The notes under the pieces were generated by a model. It was not told the origin of the DNA and searched no databases. It was given only the letters and a program-made list of their open reading frames with translations. A DNA stretch of 64,000 bases from JAIMBK01 sp040755975. Lineage in GTDB: Bacteria; Bacillota; Desulfotomaculia; Desulfotomaculales; Nap2-2B. Positions 8,268-16,519 of the stretch are shown piece by piece. Position 1 is the first letter of the stretch. Each line of letters starts with the position of its first letter. The translations under genes and the position numbers were made by a program. The stretch spans positions 1 through 64,000 of the forward strand of contig JBFLZY010000003.1 of NCBI GenBank assembly GCA_040755975.1, read 5' to 3'.

Positions 8268-8708
8268 TTTGGGCTTTCTTTTGTCATTGCGAGTCAGCGT
8301 CCGTCGGATGTCAGTGCTACGGTGCTGTCCCAGTACGCAAATTTCCTGGTGCATCGCATCCAAAATCCCGAGGATATAGAATATTTCAAGAAAATCCTAC
8401 CCGTTGGTTCACGTGATTTACTCGAGCAATTACCAATCTTAGCCCCCGGCGAAGGCCTTCTTTTGGGAAGTGCTGTTAACGTAGCAGCAAGAGTGAAGGT
8501 GCGAAAGCCGGAGCCCGTTCCGACGAGTGATACTCCTCGACCGTGGGAAGCATGGCAACCGGGAAAAGAGCAGTTCAACATTGGGGAGTTCCTAAAAACC
8601 TGGATACATGAAAGTGATGGCGAGCCGGAGGATGGATCAAAAGATACAGCGCTTGAAGAAACAGAAGTTGTTTCAGAAGATGATTTTGATGACGAAGTAC
8701 CATTTTGA
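8268..8708 (+). pseudogene. C-terminal remnant of a HerA-type (DUF87) ATPase
   Basis: Directly after the upstream TAA an open frame reads FVIASQRPSDVSATVLSQYA, the sensor/arginine-finger region of HerA-FtsK family ATPases. NFLVHRIQNPED and LPILAPGEGLLLGSAV follow, typical of the end of such proteins. Walker A and B lie in the missing N-terminal two thirds. A GTG at 8322 could start a 128-residue remnant, but the homology begins upstream of it. The acidic tail (EDDFDDEVPF) is intact. HerA-type ATPases often pair with nucleases in defence islands. Confidence 0.7.
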
Positions 8709-8821
8709 GAGCCAAGTCGTCATTGATAATACGTGACTGCAAAATAGCCTAACATTACCAATGTTTACATAAGAGTTGATAAGCATAACCCATTTGTTCC
8801 ATTGAGGGGCCGAAGGTAAAA

Positions 8822-9259
8822 ATGGCCAACACGACCTACCTGCGAAAAAATGTCGAGGAATACGTGAGAAAAGAGTTAGCGAGAGAGTTCGGCATTGCCT
8901 TTAAGCCACGCTTACTTACTTTGATCACCGGCGGAACGCATGAATTCGATGCGGTGTCCGACGATGGTACAATTGTTGCATCGATTAAAACAGCTGGTGG
9001 TAAGACAGCAAGGGGACGGGTTCCTTCAGGAAAGATAAAGAATGCCGAGGCAGAATTATATTACTTAACTCTCGTTTCGGCCTCGAAAAGGTTATTAGTT
9101 TTTACCTCACAAGAGTTTTACCAGATCATGTCCGCAAGGTTAGAGGGCCGCCTGGCTCCCGGGTTGTCTTTAAAGCTAGTTCTTTTACCTCGGAACATGC
9201 AGGAAGAGATCAAGCGTATTCAAAGAGTGGCCAGTAATGAGGTATCAAAGTTAAGATAA
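8822..9259 (+). CDS. Hypothetical protein, possible PD-(D/E)XK nuclease
   Basis: ATG start, 145 residues, weak ribosome site (GAAGGT). The order GGTHEFDAVSDDG then IVASIKT resembles the D and (D/E)xK catalytic strands of restriction-like nucleases, although the second motif reads SIK rather than ExK, so activity is uncertain. It has no signal peptide or membrane helix. It is the last intact gene of the accessory island; a large hairpin follows 18 bases later. I cannot name a family. Confidence 0.5.
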   Translation: MANTTYLRKNVEEYVRKELAREFGIAFKPRLLTLITGGTHEFDAVSDDGTIVASIKTAGGKTARGRVPSGKIKNAEAELYYLTLVSASKRLLVFTSQEFYQIMSARLEGRLAPGLSLKLVLLPRNMQEEIKRIQRVASNEVSKLR

Positions 9260-9277
9260 AAATTGATTCTGACCTAT

Positions 9278-9345
9278 AAAAACCCCTTTTTGCTCCCAGG
9301 CTGGCCAACATACATGCTTCCTTTAGTTGGTTCAATGGGGTTTTT
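9278..9345 (+). terminator. Long-loop hairpin after the accessory island
   Basis: AAAAACCCC at 9278-9286 pairs perfectly with GGGGTTTTT at 9337-9345, and an inner CCAAC/GTTGG stem closes the loop. The descending arm ends in five Ts. It is a plausible rho-independent terminator or bidirectional hairpin. The rest of 9346-9509 holds no gene or motif I recognise. Confidence 0.45.
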
Positions 9346-9509
9346 GCAGTGAATTATTGTATATATTTCGGGAGGGGGTATATCTCTAACGTCGCTGTGC
9401 AAAACAATCCGTTCGGTGCCCCACCCCCCTAAGATACCAATCAGCCTTCGGCTAACCTGGAGAGGAAATTTATGGTTTAAAACTCATTAAAATTACCACG
9501 TCAAAAACC

Positions 9510-9538
9510 TTGACAAAAAAGCAACAGCGGACTATTAT
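9510..9538 (+). promoter_or_regulatory. Sigma-A-type promoter for tRNA-Phe
   Basis: TTGACA at 9510-9515, a 17-base spacer, then TATTAT at 9533-9538. It is a near-consensus vegetative promoter about 80 bases before tRNA-Phe. Confidence 0.75.
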
Positions 9539-9621
9539 TATATGAGAGAAAGTGAGGGTGATCCGGTGTTCCAGAAAAGTATTTTTCCAGCGGGTGATAT
9601 CCGGAAAGCCTTGATATACAT

Positions 9622-9697
<76 letters not shown>

Positions 9698-9723
9698 AAA
9701 CATTAAAAAGATTTTGCGGTAGC

Positions 9724-9753
9724 TTGACAGCGGGGTTGCAAAAGTAATAGAAT
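9724..9753 (+). promoter_or_regulatory. Sigma-A-type promoter for tRNA-Gly
   Basis: TTGACA at 9724-9729, an 18-base spacer and TAGAAT at 9748-9753, 14 bases before the tRNA. tRNA-Gly thus appears to have its own promoter besides possible read-through from tRNA-Phe. Confidence 0.7.
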
Positions 9754-9767
9754 AAGTATGTAACGGT

Positions 9768-9842
9768 GCGGAAGTAGCTCAGTGGTAGAGCATCGCCTTG
9801 CCAAGGCGAGGGCCGCGGGTTCGAATCCCGTCTTCCGCTCCA
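9768..9842 (+). tRNA. tRNA-Gly (GCC)
   Basis: A 75-base cloverleaf with encoded CCA. Acceptor GCGGAAG pairs with CTTCCGC, the anticodon loop is TTGCCAA (anticodon GCC), and the T-arm contains GGGTTCGAATCCC. A run of eight Ts follows at once and probably ends the transcript. Confidence 0.97.
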
Positions 9843-9928
9843 ATTTTTTTTACTGATGATTTTATTTACCCCCCTTTGTTGTTGGGCAGCCCGGTGCTGA
9901 CGGAAGTTTTGGATGAATTATGAGCAGT

Positions 9929-10438
9929 TCAGGAATCTAACAAATTACCCACTATATCTAAAACATCCACCGCTCTGATCAGCCCTACCACTTTTTGTTC
10001 CTTGTTTAAAACGGGAATATGGTTGACCCGGTTTTTTAAAATAGTTCTGGCCACTTCCGGTAATGAATTATCCTCCCTGACGAAGATCTTGTGCACCGGC
10101 CGCATTACATCTTTTACCTTTACCTCGCTTGCCTGCTCCAGCTTGCTTTTTAAGAAAAAGCGCGCCCAGGATTCCACCAGGGGAATATTCCACCCGGTAC
10201 CGGCCAGGGAATTGTCTTTAAAAGCTAAAATCCCCAGGGCTTTTATGATCGTCCGGGTGGTAAGAAAGCCGGCGAGGTTGCCGTTTTTATCCAACACCGC
10301 CAGGGTGCGGTGACCGGAAGCAAGGGAATCCCTTAGGGTGAAAAGAGCCTGTTTTAAGCTGTCCTCTTCCCCGACAGTTGCATATTCGGCAATTGGAACC
10401 ATCGCATCCTTGGCCAAACGTTCCGGCATTTTAAACAC
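9929..10438 (-). CDS. CBS-domain protein
   Basis: ATG start with GGGAGGTG upstream on the minus strand. The 169 residues form a tandem CBS pair: the first covers about 10-75 (DAMVPIAEYATVGEEDSL ... GFLTTRTII) and the second about 105-165 (VKDVMRPVHKIFVREDNSL ... GLIRAVDVLDIV). Such pairs bind adenine nucleotides and usually regulate an attached or partner protein. No effector domain is fused. It converges with the tRNA genes and has no obvious operon partner. Confidence 0.85.
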   Translation of the reverse strand: MFKMPERLAKDAMVPIAEYATVGEEDSLKQALFTLRDSLASGHRTLAVLDKNGNLAGFLTTRTIIKALGILAFKDNSLAGTGWNIPLVESWARFFLKSKLEQASEVKVKDVMRPVHKIFVREDNSLPEVARTILKNRVNHIPVLNKEQKVVGLIRAVDVLDIVGNLLDS

Positions 10439-10466
10439 CTCCCAAAATTACGCTTTTTCTTTTTCA

Positions 10467-10676
10467 TTATTTTACTGGCCTTATCTTCGTTGCCAAGAGA
10501 TCTGTTCCGAATTGAAGTATTTGGCGCCTGAACGTGCGGAAATTAAAGTCAAAATTTTCACAAAAAGCCTTGTCCGGATTTTTACCTGTCTTGTTTGTTA
10601 ATTCCTTAATGGCTTGAAGGATTTCCGCAATGTTGAACGGAGCCGGCTGCGGGCAGGAGTTAGAAGTGCTTGACAT
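10467..10676 (-). CDS. Possible small hypothetical protein
   Basis: A 69-residue minus-strand frame upstream of the CBS gene. It has no Shine-Dalgarno site, and its start codon overlaps the -35 box of the plus-strand promoter at 10670. The Phe/Asn-rich sequence matches no family I know. It is listed because it is the only frame in this 325-base gap; it may be chance. Confidence 0.2.
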   Translation of the reverse strand: MSSTSNSCPQPAPFNIAEILQAIKELTNKTGKNPDKAFCENFDFNFRTFRRQILQFGTDLLATKIRPVK

Positions 10677-10698
10677 AAAAAATATTTTTCGGTAGTAT
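10670..10698 (+). promoter_or_regulatory. Sigma-A-type promoter for the dehydrogenase-like gene
   Basis: TTGACA at 10670-10675, a 17-base AT-rich spacer and TAGTAT at 10693-10698. It lies 65 bases before the next start codon on this strand. Confidence 0.8.
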
Positions 10699-10763
10699 TA
10701 CCATGTCCATGTTTTATTATGTAGTTTAAGGATTAAAGTATAAAAGACGGGGGCAGCGGGACT

Positions 10764-11759
10764 ATGGAAGCAATTCAATACGGGCTTGGTCCGGTAGGGT
10801 GTGAGATTGTTCGCCTGGGGCTAAAACGCGGGCTGCGTTATATCGGCGCTGTTGACAGCGATCCGGGGAAAACCGGCCGGGATCTGGGGTTAGTGGCCGG
10901 TTTGGGCCGGGAATTGGGCGTCCTGGTTACAGATGATGTCGAAGATTTGCTGGCTCGTGCCGGTGGTGTGGTGGTTACCCACGCTACCGGTTCTTCTTTG
11001 CAAAGGGTTTTAAACCAGTTGATTGATTTATTAAGAGCCGGTTGTACGGTGGTTTCCACCTGTGAAGAGCTGAGTTATCCCTACCTGGCTCACCCGGAAG
11101 AAGCGGCCGTACTTGCTGAGACGGCCAAACAACACCGGGGGCGCCTTTTGGGTACGGGCGTCAACCCGGGCTTTGTCATGGATGTTTTGCCCTTGTGCCT
11201 GACGCTTGCTTCCCAGGAAGTGACTTCGGTGCAAGTGGAGCGGGTCGTGGATGCGGGAAAGCGCAGGGAGCCCTTGCAAAAGAAGGTGGGGGCGGGTCTT
11301 TCCAGGGAGGAGTTTGCCCGTGGGGTGGACGGCGGTTTAATCCGGCACGTTGGTTTGCGTGAGTCGGTTGCCATGCTGGCCGCCGGCCTTGGCTGGCAGC
11401 TGGAGAGAATCGACGAGCAAATCGAGCCGGTGATCAGCAGCGAACGCCTGCGCAGTGCGTATGTAACCGTTGAGCCCGGGGACGTGGCCGGCGTCCACCA
11501 GGTGGCCAGGGGGTTTGTTAATGGCGCCGGACCGAAAATTGTCCTTGACTTAACGATGGCGCTGGGGAAAGAAGGGCTGGACCGGATTACTGTTGACGGG
11601 CAGCCCCCGCTGACCCTGGAAGTTCGCGGCGGTGTGCACGGTGATCTGGCTACCGCTTCCGTTGTCATCAATTCCATTCCCGGCCTGGTTTCCCTGCCTC
11701 CGGGGCTGCACACCATGCTGGACCTGTTGCGGGCCCGCTACGGGCCGCTGGCATCTTAA
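10764..11759 (+). CDS. DapB-fold NAD(P)H-dependent dehydrogenase (2,4-diaminopentanoate dehydrogenase-like)
   Basis: ATG start, 331 residues. The N-terminus carries a Rossmann dinucleotide-binding pattern (YGLGPVGCEIVRLGLKRG, then AVDSDPGKTG) and the central LGTGVNPGFVMD segment typical of the dihydrodipicolinate reductase-like family. That family includes the ornithine-pathway 2,4-diaminopentanoate dehydrogenase and related orphan enzymes. No other ornithine-degradation gene is nearby, so the substrate is not established. The downstream TAXI transporter could supply an organic or amino acid, but the 115-base gap makes shared transcription uncertain. Confidence 0.75.
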   Translation: MEAIQYGLGPVGCEIVRLGLKRGLRYIGAVDSDPGKTGRDLGLVAGLGRELGVLVTDDVEDLLARAGGVVVTHATGSSLQRVLNQLIDLLRAGCTVVSTCEELSYPYLAHPEEAAVLAETAKQHRGRLLGTGVNPGFVMDVLPLCLTLASQEVTSVQVERVVDAGKRREPLQKKVGAGLSREEFARGVDGGLIRHVGLRESVAMLAAGLGWQLERIDEQIEPVISSERLRSAYVTVEPGDVAGVHQVARGFVNGAGPKIVLDLTMALGKEGLDRITVDGQPPLTLEVRGGVHGDLATASVVINSIPGLVSLPPGLHTMLDLLRARYGPLAS

Positions 11760-11874
11760 GGCGCGTGAATTTTAGCATAGGGGGGTGGGAGGAGCTTTCC
11801 GGTAAAAGGGAGAACTTAACGTTACAGGTTAGTTAGAAAATTGCCCGAAAAAAAATTTGGAGGGGTGGATAATT

Positions 11875-12885
11875 GTGCGCAGATTTACGTGGCGCAGTTT
11901 ATTTGCTTTACTGGCCGTGTTGCTGGTGGCGGTTCTGGTAGCCGGCTGCGGTGCCAAGACCACAGCGGATCAAAAAGCGGCGGAGCAGAAGGCCCCGGAA
12001 CAAAAGCCGGCCGCCGGGAAAAAGTTTCTCAACATAGCCACGGGCGGAACGGCCGGTACCTATTATCCTTTAGGCGGCGCAATTGCCGAAATTCTCAATA
12101 AAAATATTCCGGGCATGAACGCCAGCGCCCAAAGCACCGGGGCCTCGGTAGCCAACATCAACATGCTCAAGGACGGCAGCGTTGATGTGGCCTTTGTGCA
12201 AAATGATATAGCCTTCTACGCCGCCAACGGGACGGAGATGTTTAAGGATAAGAAAGTGGAAGGATTAAAGGGACTGACAACACTTTATCCCGAAACCATC
12301 CAGATCGTTACCTTGGAAAAGACCGGCATTAAAGACATTGCCGGCCTCAAGGGCAAGCGTGTAGCCGTGGGGGCGGCCGGTAGCGGCACCGAGGCGAACG
12401 CGCGCCAGATCCTTGAAGCTTACGGTATTACCTACAAGGATATCACCGCCCAGTACCTTTCCTTTGCTGAAGCGGCCAACAACTTAAAAGACGGCAACAT
12501 TGACGCGGCTTTCCTGACGGCCGGCTTCCCCACCGCGGCCATTCAGGACATTGCGGCCCAGCACAAAATTGTTCTGCTGCCGGTGCCTGCCGATAAAGCG
12601 GACAACTTGATTAAGAAGTACCCGTTCTACACCAAGATTACTATTCCGGCGAATACCTATCCGAACCAGGGTAGAGACGTCAGTACGGTGGCCGTACGGG
12701 CAATGCTGGCGGTTACGGACAAAATGGATGCCGACCTGGCCTACAATATCGTCAAGGCTATTTACGGCAACCTGGATCGCCTCCAGGCCGCCCATGCCAC
12801 AGGGAAGTTGATTACCAAGGCGACGGCCGGGGACGGTATGTCCATTCCTTTGCACCCTGGCGCCGAAAAATACTTTAAAGAATAG
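11875..12885 (+). CDS. TAXI-family TRAP transporter solute-binding lipoprotein
   Basis: The GTG at 11875 is chosen because TTGGAGGGG at 11858-11866 is an ideal ribosome site; a TTG inside it is not a start. The protein has a lipoprotein signal peptide with hydrophobic core and lipobox LVAGC, a low-complexity Lys/Gln linker (AEQKAPEQKP), then a periplasmic-binding fold. TGGTAGTYYPLGGAIAE and VGAAGSGTEANARQIL are hallmark TAXI segments. It would deliver an organic acid or amino acid such as glutamate to the fused permease at 13482, driven by an ion gradient. Confidence 0.93.
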   Translation: MRRFTWRSLFALLAVLLVAVLVAGCGAKTTADQKAAEQKAPEQKPAAGKKFLNIATGGTAGTYYPLGGAIAEILNKNIPGMNASAQSTGASVANINMLKDGSVDVAFVQNDIAFYAANGTEMFKDKKVEGLKGLTTLYPETIQIVTLEKTGIKDIAGLKGKRVAVGAAGSGTEANARQILEAYGITYKDITAQYLSFAEAANNLKDGNIDAAFLTAGFPTAAIQDIAAQHKIVLLPVPADKADNLIKKYPFYTKITIPANTYPNQGRDVSTVAVRAMLAVTDKMDADLAYNIVKAIYGNLDRLQAAHATGKLITKATAGDGMSIPLHPGAEKYFKE

Positions 12886-12945
12886 ATTAAGGGATTTCAG
12901 GAGGTGGCCGGGCGCCCAGGGCGTTGCCGGCGTCCGGCTTTTCCT

Positions 12946-13485
12946 ATGGAAAAATTTTTCCGCAAAAAGATTCCAGCTATTGTTTTCGGACTCTTTTTAT
13001 TTTTTGTGGTTGTGTTCACTTTTTTATGCCTGTTTATGGCGCAGCTGCCTGTTTTAGTGGTGGCCGGCGAACAGGGTACGGTTCTTTATCTGCCCTTATC
13101 GAAAGGAGAAACCTTCAGTTTGACCTATCTTCATTCGGTGCAAAAAACCCCCGTTTGGGAAAATTTCTCTTTGGGGGAAGGGGATCGGTTAATTCTTGAT
13201 TCCACTTTTTACGAATCGCTGGGGGTGGGGCTGCCCTTTCTGGCCGGGGAGGGAAAGCTGGCCAACGAGCACGGGCGGTTTATTCTGACCGGCCTCAACC
13301 GGTCCTTTGCCGGGGTGGACCTGCGCATTGCCCCCATTGCCCGGCAGGCGCTTGTTTACCGGGGGCGGCGGTATGATCTCAACGATCTCTTTCCTTCGGA
13401 TTCTCTGGTGAGGATCCGGGCAGGGCGCTGTTCGCCGGCTAAACTCATCTGGCATACTGATTGCGGGAGGTTGAAAATTTTTTGA
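12946..13485 (+). CDS. DUF1850 protein of the TAXI TRAP locus
   Basis: The ATG at 12946 gives a clean membrane anchor (KKIPAIVFGLFLFF). An in-frame GTG at 12904 lies inside AGGAGGTG and is less likely, though the ribosome site then sits unusually far upstream. The outer part carries the DUF1850 pattern (FSLTYLHSVQKTPVWENF ... FYESLGVGLPF). This small family commonly sits between the TAXI binding protein and the fused permease; its role is unknown. The stop overlaps the permease start. Confidence 0.8.
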   Translation: MEKFFRKKIPAIVFGLFLFFVVVFTFLCLFMAQLPVLVVAGEQGTVLYLPLSKGETFSLTYLHSVQKTPVWENFSLGEGDRLILDSTFYESLGVGLPFLAGEGKLANEHGRFILTGLNRSFAGVDLRIAPIARQALVYRGRRYDLNDLFPSDSLVRIRAGRCSPAKLIWHTDCGRLKIF

Positions 13486-15443
13486 GTGAACGGGTTGCCC
13501 CCCGGCAGGATGAACTCAATATAGATGAACTGATGGCCAGGTATGATCGGGAATCCGACTACCGGCGCCTTTTTGGTTTTGCCGCGCGGGTGATCGGCGC
13601 CATTGCCATTGCCTTTTCGGTGTTCCAGCTTTATACGGCTCTTTTCGGGGTGCTCGATGCCCACCTCCAGCGCGCCATTCACCTGTCTTTCGCCCTCGCC
13701 CTCACTTATTTATTGTACCCGGCCAACCGGAAGTGGGCCCGGGAGCGCCTGCACTGGCTGGACGTTCTTCTCGCCGTCCTGGCCGCCGCGGCGCCCCTGT
13801 ATATAGTAGCCTTTTATCAACAACTGGTTTTGCGGGCCGGGACGGTGACAATAATCGATCTGGTCGTGGGCGCCCTGGGGGTTGTTCTTGTTCTGGAGGC
13901 GGCCCGGCGGGTGGTGGGATGGCCGATCGTTATCGTCGCTTCCCTGTTCCTTGTTTACGCTTTTGCTGGACCCGTTATGCCCGGCGTTTTTGCCCACAAG
14001 GGTTTGAATCTCGGCCAACTGGTGGGGCACCTTTTTTTCACCACGGAAGGAGTGTTCGGCATTCCTTTAGGGGTGTCTTCGACGTTCATCTTTCTTTTTA
14101 TTCTTTTCGGGGCCTACCTCGAAAAAACGGGGATGGGAAAATTCTTTATCGACCTGGCCAACGCGGTGGCCGGTTGGGCCAGCGGCGGCCCGGCCAAGGT
14201 AGCCGTTCTGTCCAGCGGGTTAATGGGCACCGTTTCGGGCAGTTCCGTCGCCAATGTGGCCGGGACGGGGAGCTTCACCATTCCGATGATGAAGAGCCTG
14301 GGGTACAGGCCCGAATTTGCCGGCGCCGTGGAGGCGGCGGCTTCCACCGGCGGCCAGCTCATGCCGCCCATTATGGGGGCGGCGGCCTTTTTGATGGCGG
14401 AATTTATCGGCGTGCCGTATATCGCCGTGGTGAAAGCAGCGGTGATCCCGGCCCTCCTCTACTACACCGGGATTTGGATCGGCGTCCACCTGGAGGCCAA
14501 AAAGCTAGGGCTACGGGGGCTCCCCCGGGAGCAGTTGCCCCGCCTGGGCAGGCTCTTTATTGAGCGCGGCCATTTGGGTATCCCGCTCTTTGCCATTATC
14601 TACCTGCTGGTAGCGGGTTATACTCCCATGAAGGCCGCCCTGTGGGCCATTTTTTTGGCCGTCGGCGCGTCCCTTTTGCGCCGCTCCACGCGCATCTCTC
14701 TGGCCGACGCCATCGGGGGATTGGAACGGGGGGCCCGGGGAGCCCTGGGGGTGATCATTGCCTGCGCAACGGCGGGAATTATCATCGGGGTGGTGACTAA
14801 AACAGGGATGGGGTTGAAGATGGCGACGGCCCTGGTCGATCTTGCCCACGGCCAGCTGCTGCCCACCATGGGCTTTACCATGGTTTCTTCTTTGCTGCTG
14901 GGGATGGGCGTCCCCACGACGGCCAACTACGTGATCACTTCCACCATTGCCGCGCCGGCTCTGATCCAACTCGGCGTGCCGATCATGGCCGCCCACTTTT
15001 TCGCCTTTTATTTCGGAATCATCGCCGACGTTACGCCCCCGGTGGCCCTGGCGGCCTACGCCGGCGCCGGCATTGCCAAAGGCAATCCCATGCGCACCGG
15101 GGTAAGCGCTTCCAAGCTGGCCATCGCTGCCTTTATCGTGCCCTATATTTTTGTCCTGTCCCCTGCTCTACTGATGATTAATACCACCCTGCCCGAGGTG
15201 CTGCGCATAATGTTGACCAGTGTGCTGGGCATGATCGGCATCGGCGCCGCCGTGGCCGGCTATCTGGCGGTTCCGGCCGGCTGGTTGGAAAGGCTCCTCT
15301 TTTTCGCCGGGGGAATCATGATGATCGATCCCCACGGGACAACGGATCTGGTTGGTGTCGGGGTGCTTGCCTGTGCCTGCGCCATTCAGTTCATCCGCCG
15401 GCGCCGGACAAAAACCGTTCCGTCTGACGGCTTGCAGCTATAA
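13482..15443 (+). CDS. TAXI TRAP transporter fused permease (4TM/12TM)
   Basis: The TTG at 13482 is chosen over 13461 because GGGAGG sits 11 bases before it and it overlaps the preceding stop (TTGA). About 653 residues with many membrane helices: the N-terminal four-helix DctQ-like part is fused to the twelve-helix DctM-like transport part. Signature segments include VSGSSVANVAGTGSFTIPMM and LLGMGVPTTANYVI. With the lipoprotein at 11875 it forms a complete tripartite symporter. The substrate is not evident. Confidence 0.93.
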   Translation: MSERVAPRQDELNIDELMARYDRESDYRRLFGFAARVIGAIAIAFSVFQLYTALFGVLDAHLQRAIHLSFALALTYLLYPANRKWARERLHWLDVLLAVLAAAAPLYIVAFYQQLVLRAGTVTIIDLVVGALGVVLVLEAARRVVGWPIVIVASLFLVYAFAGPVMPGVFAHKGLNLGQLVGHLFFTTEGVFGIPLGVSSTFIFLFILFGAYLEKTGMGKFFIDLANAVAGWASGGPAKVAVLSSGLMGTVSGSSVANVAGTGSFTIPMMKSLGYRPEFAGAVEAAASTGGQLMPPIMGAAAFLMAEFIGVPYIAVVKAAVIPALLYYTGIWIGVHLEAKKLGLRGLPREQLPRLGRLFIERGHLGIPLFAIIYLLVAGYTPMKAALWAIFLAVGASLLRRSTRISLADAIGGLERGARGALGVIIACATAGIIIGVVTKTGMGLKMATALVDLAHGQLLPTMGFTMVSSLLLGMGVPTTANYVITSTIAAPALIQLGVPIMAAHFFAFYFGIIADVTPPVALAAYAGAGIAKGNPMRTGVSASKLAIAAFIVPYIFVLSPALLMINTTLPEVLRIMLTSVLGMIGIGAAVAGYLAVPAGWLERLLFFAGGIMMIDPHGTTDLVGVGVLACACAIQFIRRRRTKTVPSDGLQL

Positions 15444-15513
15444 TCAAAGCGGCAAAAACAGCCATGAGTTGTTCCGTTTTCAAAAAGTTTTTAATCGTAG
15501 GCGGAAAAAGCCC

Positions 15514-15542
15514 TTGCGAAAACGGGCAAAACGAGGTATAAT
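15514..15542 (+). promoter_or_regulatory. Sigma-A-type promoter for tRNA-Cys
   Basis: TTGCGA at 15514-15519, a 17-base spacer and a consensus TATAAT at 15537-15542, 11 bases before the tRNA. Confidence 0.75.
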
Positions 15543-15553
15543 CTTTTTACGGC

Positions 15554-15629
15554 GGCGGCATACCCAAGTGGTTAAGGGGACGGTCTGCAAAACCGTTATT
15601 CTCCGGTTCGAATCCGGATGCCGCCTCCA
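15554..15629 (+). tRNA. tRNA-Cys (GCA)
   Basis: A 76-base cloverleaf with encoded CCA. Acceptor GGCGGCA pairs with TGCCGCC, the anticodon loop is CTGCAAA (anticodon GCA), the T-arm carries CCGGTTCGAATCCGG, and the discriminator is T, the identity base for cysteine. Confidence 0.96.
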
Positions 15630-15638
15630 GTCGAGCTA

Positions 15639-15673
15639 AAAAGCCTTTTCCGGAACAGGGGAAAGGCTTTTTT
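15639..15673 (+). terminator. Rho-independent terminator after tRNA-Cys
   Basis: AAAAGCCTTTTCC pairs with GGGGAAAGGCTTTTT around a short loop, and the T-run follows. It closes the tRNA-Cys transcript before the radical SAM gene. Confidence 0.85.
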
Positions 15674-15727
15674 TGCAATCAATCGTTTATGGTATAACGC
15701 TGGCAGAAAGCAAAGGGGAGCGTCTTT

Positions 15728-16507
15728 TTGAAAATCTATGAAACAACCTGCCAGAGCGCTCTGAACCGTTCGAAGATCCCCGGGATGGACTACTGCTTGA
15801 ATCCTTACCACGGCTGCAGTCACGGCTGCATCTACTGTTACGCCGGTTGCCTGACGAGGTTTAGCGGCCTGAAGGAGGAGTGGGGCTCCTTCGTTCAGGT
15901 CAAGAGCAACTTTCCGGACCGGCTGGCCGCCCAACTAAAAAGGCCCAGGCGGGGTACGGTGATGCTCTCCAGTGTCACCGACGCCTACCAGGCTGTCGAA
16001 AGGAAATACGGCCTGACGCGTGCGTGCCTGAAATTGCTGTCCCGTACCGGGTTGAGGGTGTCTATTCTAACCAAGTCCGACCTGGTGTTGCGGGACCTGG
16101 ATATTTTAAAGGAGCTTGACAATGTCCGGGTGGGTTTTACCATTACTACTGCTGACGAAATCCTGGCCAGGCGGTTGGAGCCGGGCGCGCCCCCTTCTTC
16201 CAGGCGTTTGAAAGCGATCGAAAAGCTGGCCGGGGCGGGGATAAAAACCTGGGTCTTTGTGGCTCCTGTTATTCCTGGCTTGACTGATGCGCCCGGGGAC
16301 ATAAAAACTTTAGTCCAGGCGGCAAAACAGGCCGGGGCCCGCGAAATACACTATGACCCGTTTAATTTTTACCCTTCTGCAGCGGCCAGGGTTAAAGAAT
16401 TGATCAGCAAAAGTTACCCGCGCTCAAGGACAGTTTTTGAAAGGGCCTGCCGCGATCCTGACGGCTATGCACGGCAGGTGATGGCTGTCTGGAACGCTAC
16501 TTTATAA
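15728..16507 (+). CDS. Radical SAM protein of the SPL/Rv2578c type
   Basis: TTG start behind AAAGGGGAG, 259 residues. The radical SAM cluster motif CxxxCxxC is C30, C34, C37 (GCSHGCIYC), preceded by NPYHG as in spore photoproduct lyase-like and Rv2578c-like proteins. Only the SAM core is present; the extra C-terminal elements and cysteine of true spore photoproduct lyase are not evident. The protein therefore probably belongs to the uncharacterised relatives. It heads a run with the HD protein and the ERCC4 nuclease, a possible nucleic-acid repair context. Confidence 0.8.
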   Translation: MKIYETTCQSALNRSKIPGMDYCLNPYHGCSHGCIYCYAGCLTRFSGLKEEWGSFVQVKSNFPDRLAAQLKRPRRGTVMLSSVTDAYQAVERKYGLTRACLKLLSRTGLRVSILTKSDLVLRDLDILKELDNVRVGFTITTADEILARRLEPGAPPSSRRLKAIEKLAGAGIKTWVFVAPVIPGLTDAPGDIKTLVQAAKQAGAREIHYDPFNFYPSAAARVKELISKSYPRSRTVFERACRDPDGYARQVMAVWNATL

Positions 16508-16519
16508 TCCCCGGGGTGG

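Noticed and set aside
13733..14563. 276-residue plus-strand frame inside the TRAP permease
   Set aside because: Gly/Arg-rich out-of-frame translation of a GC-rich membrane protein gene.
15596..15934. Minus-strand frame overlapping tRNA-Cys, its terminator and the radical SAM gene
   Set aside because: Its 5' end is antisense tRNA (GIRIRTGE) and it opposes a well-supported gene.
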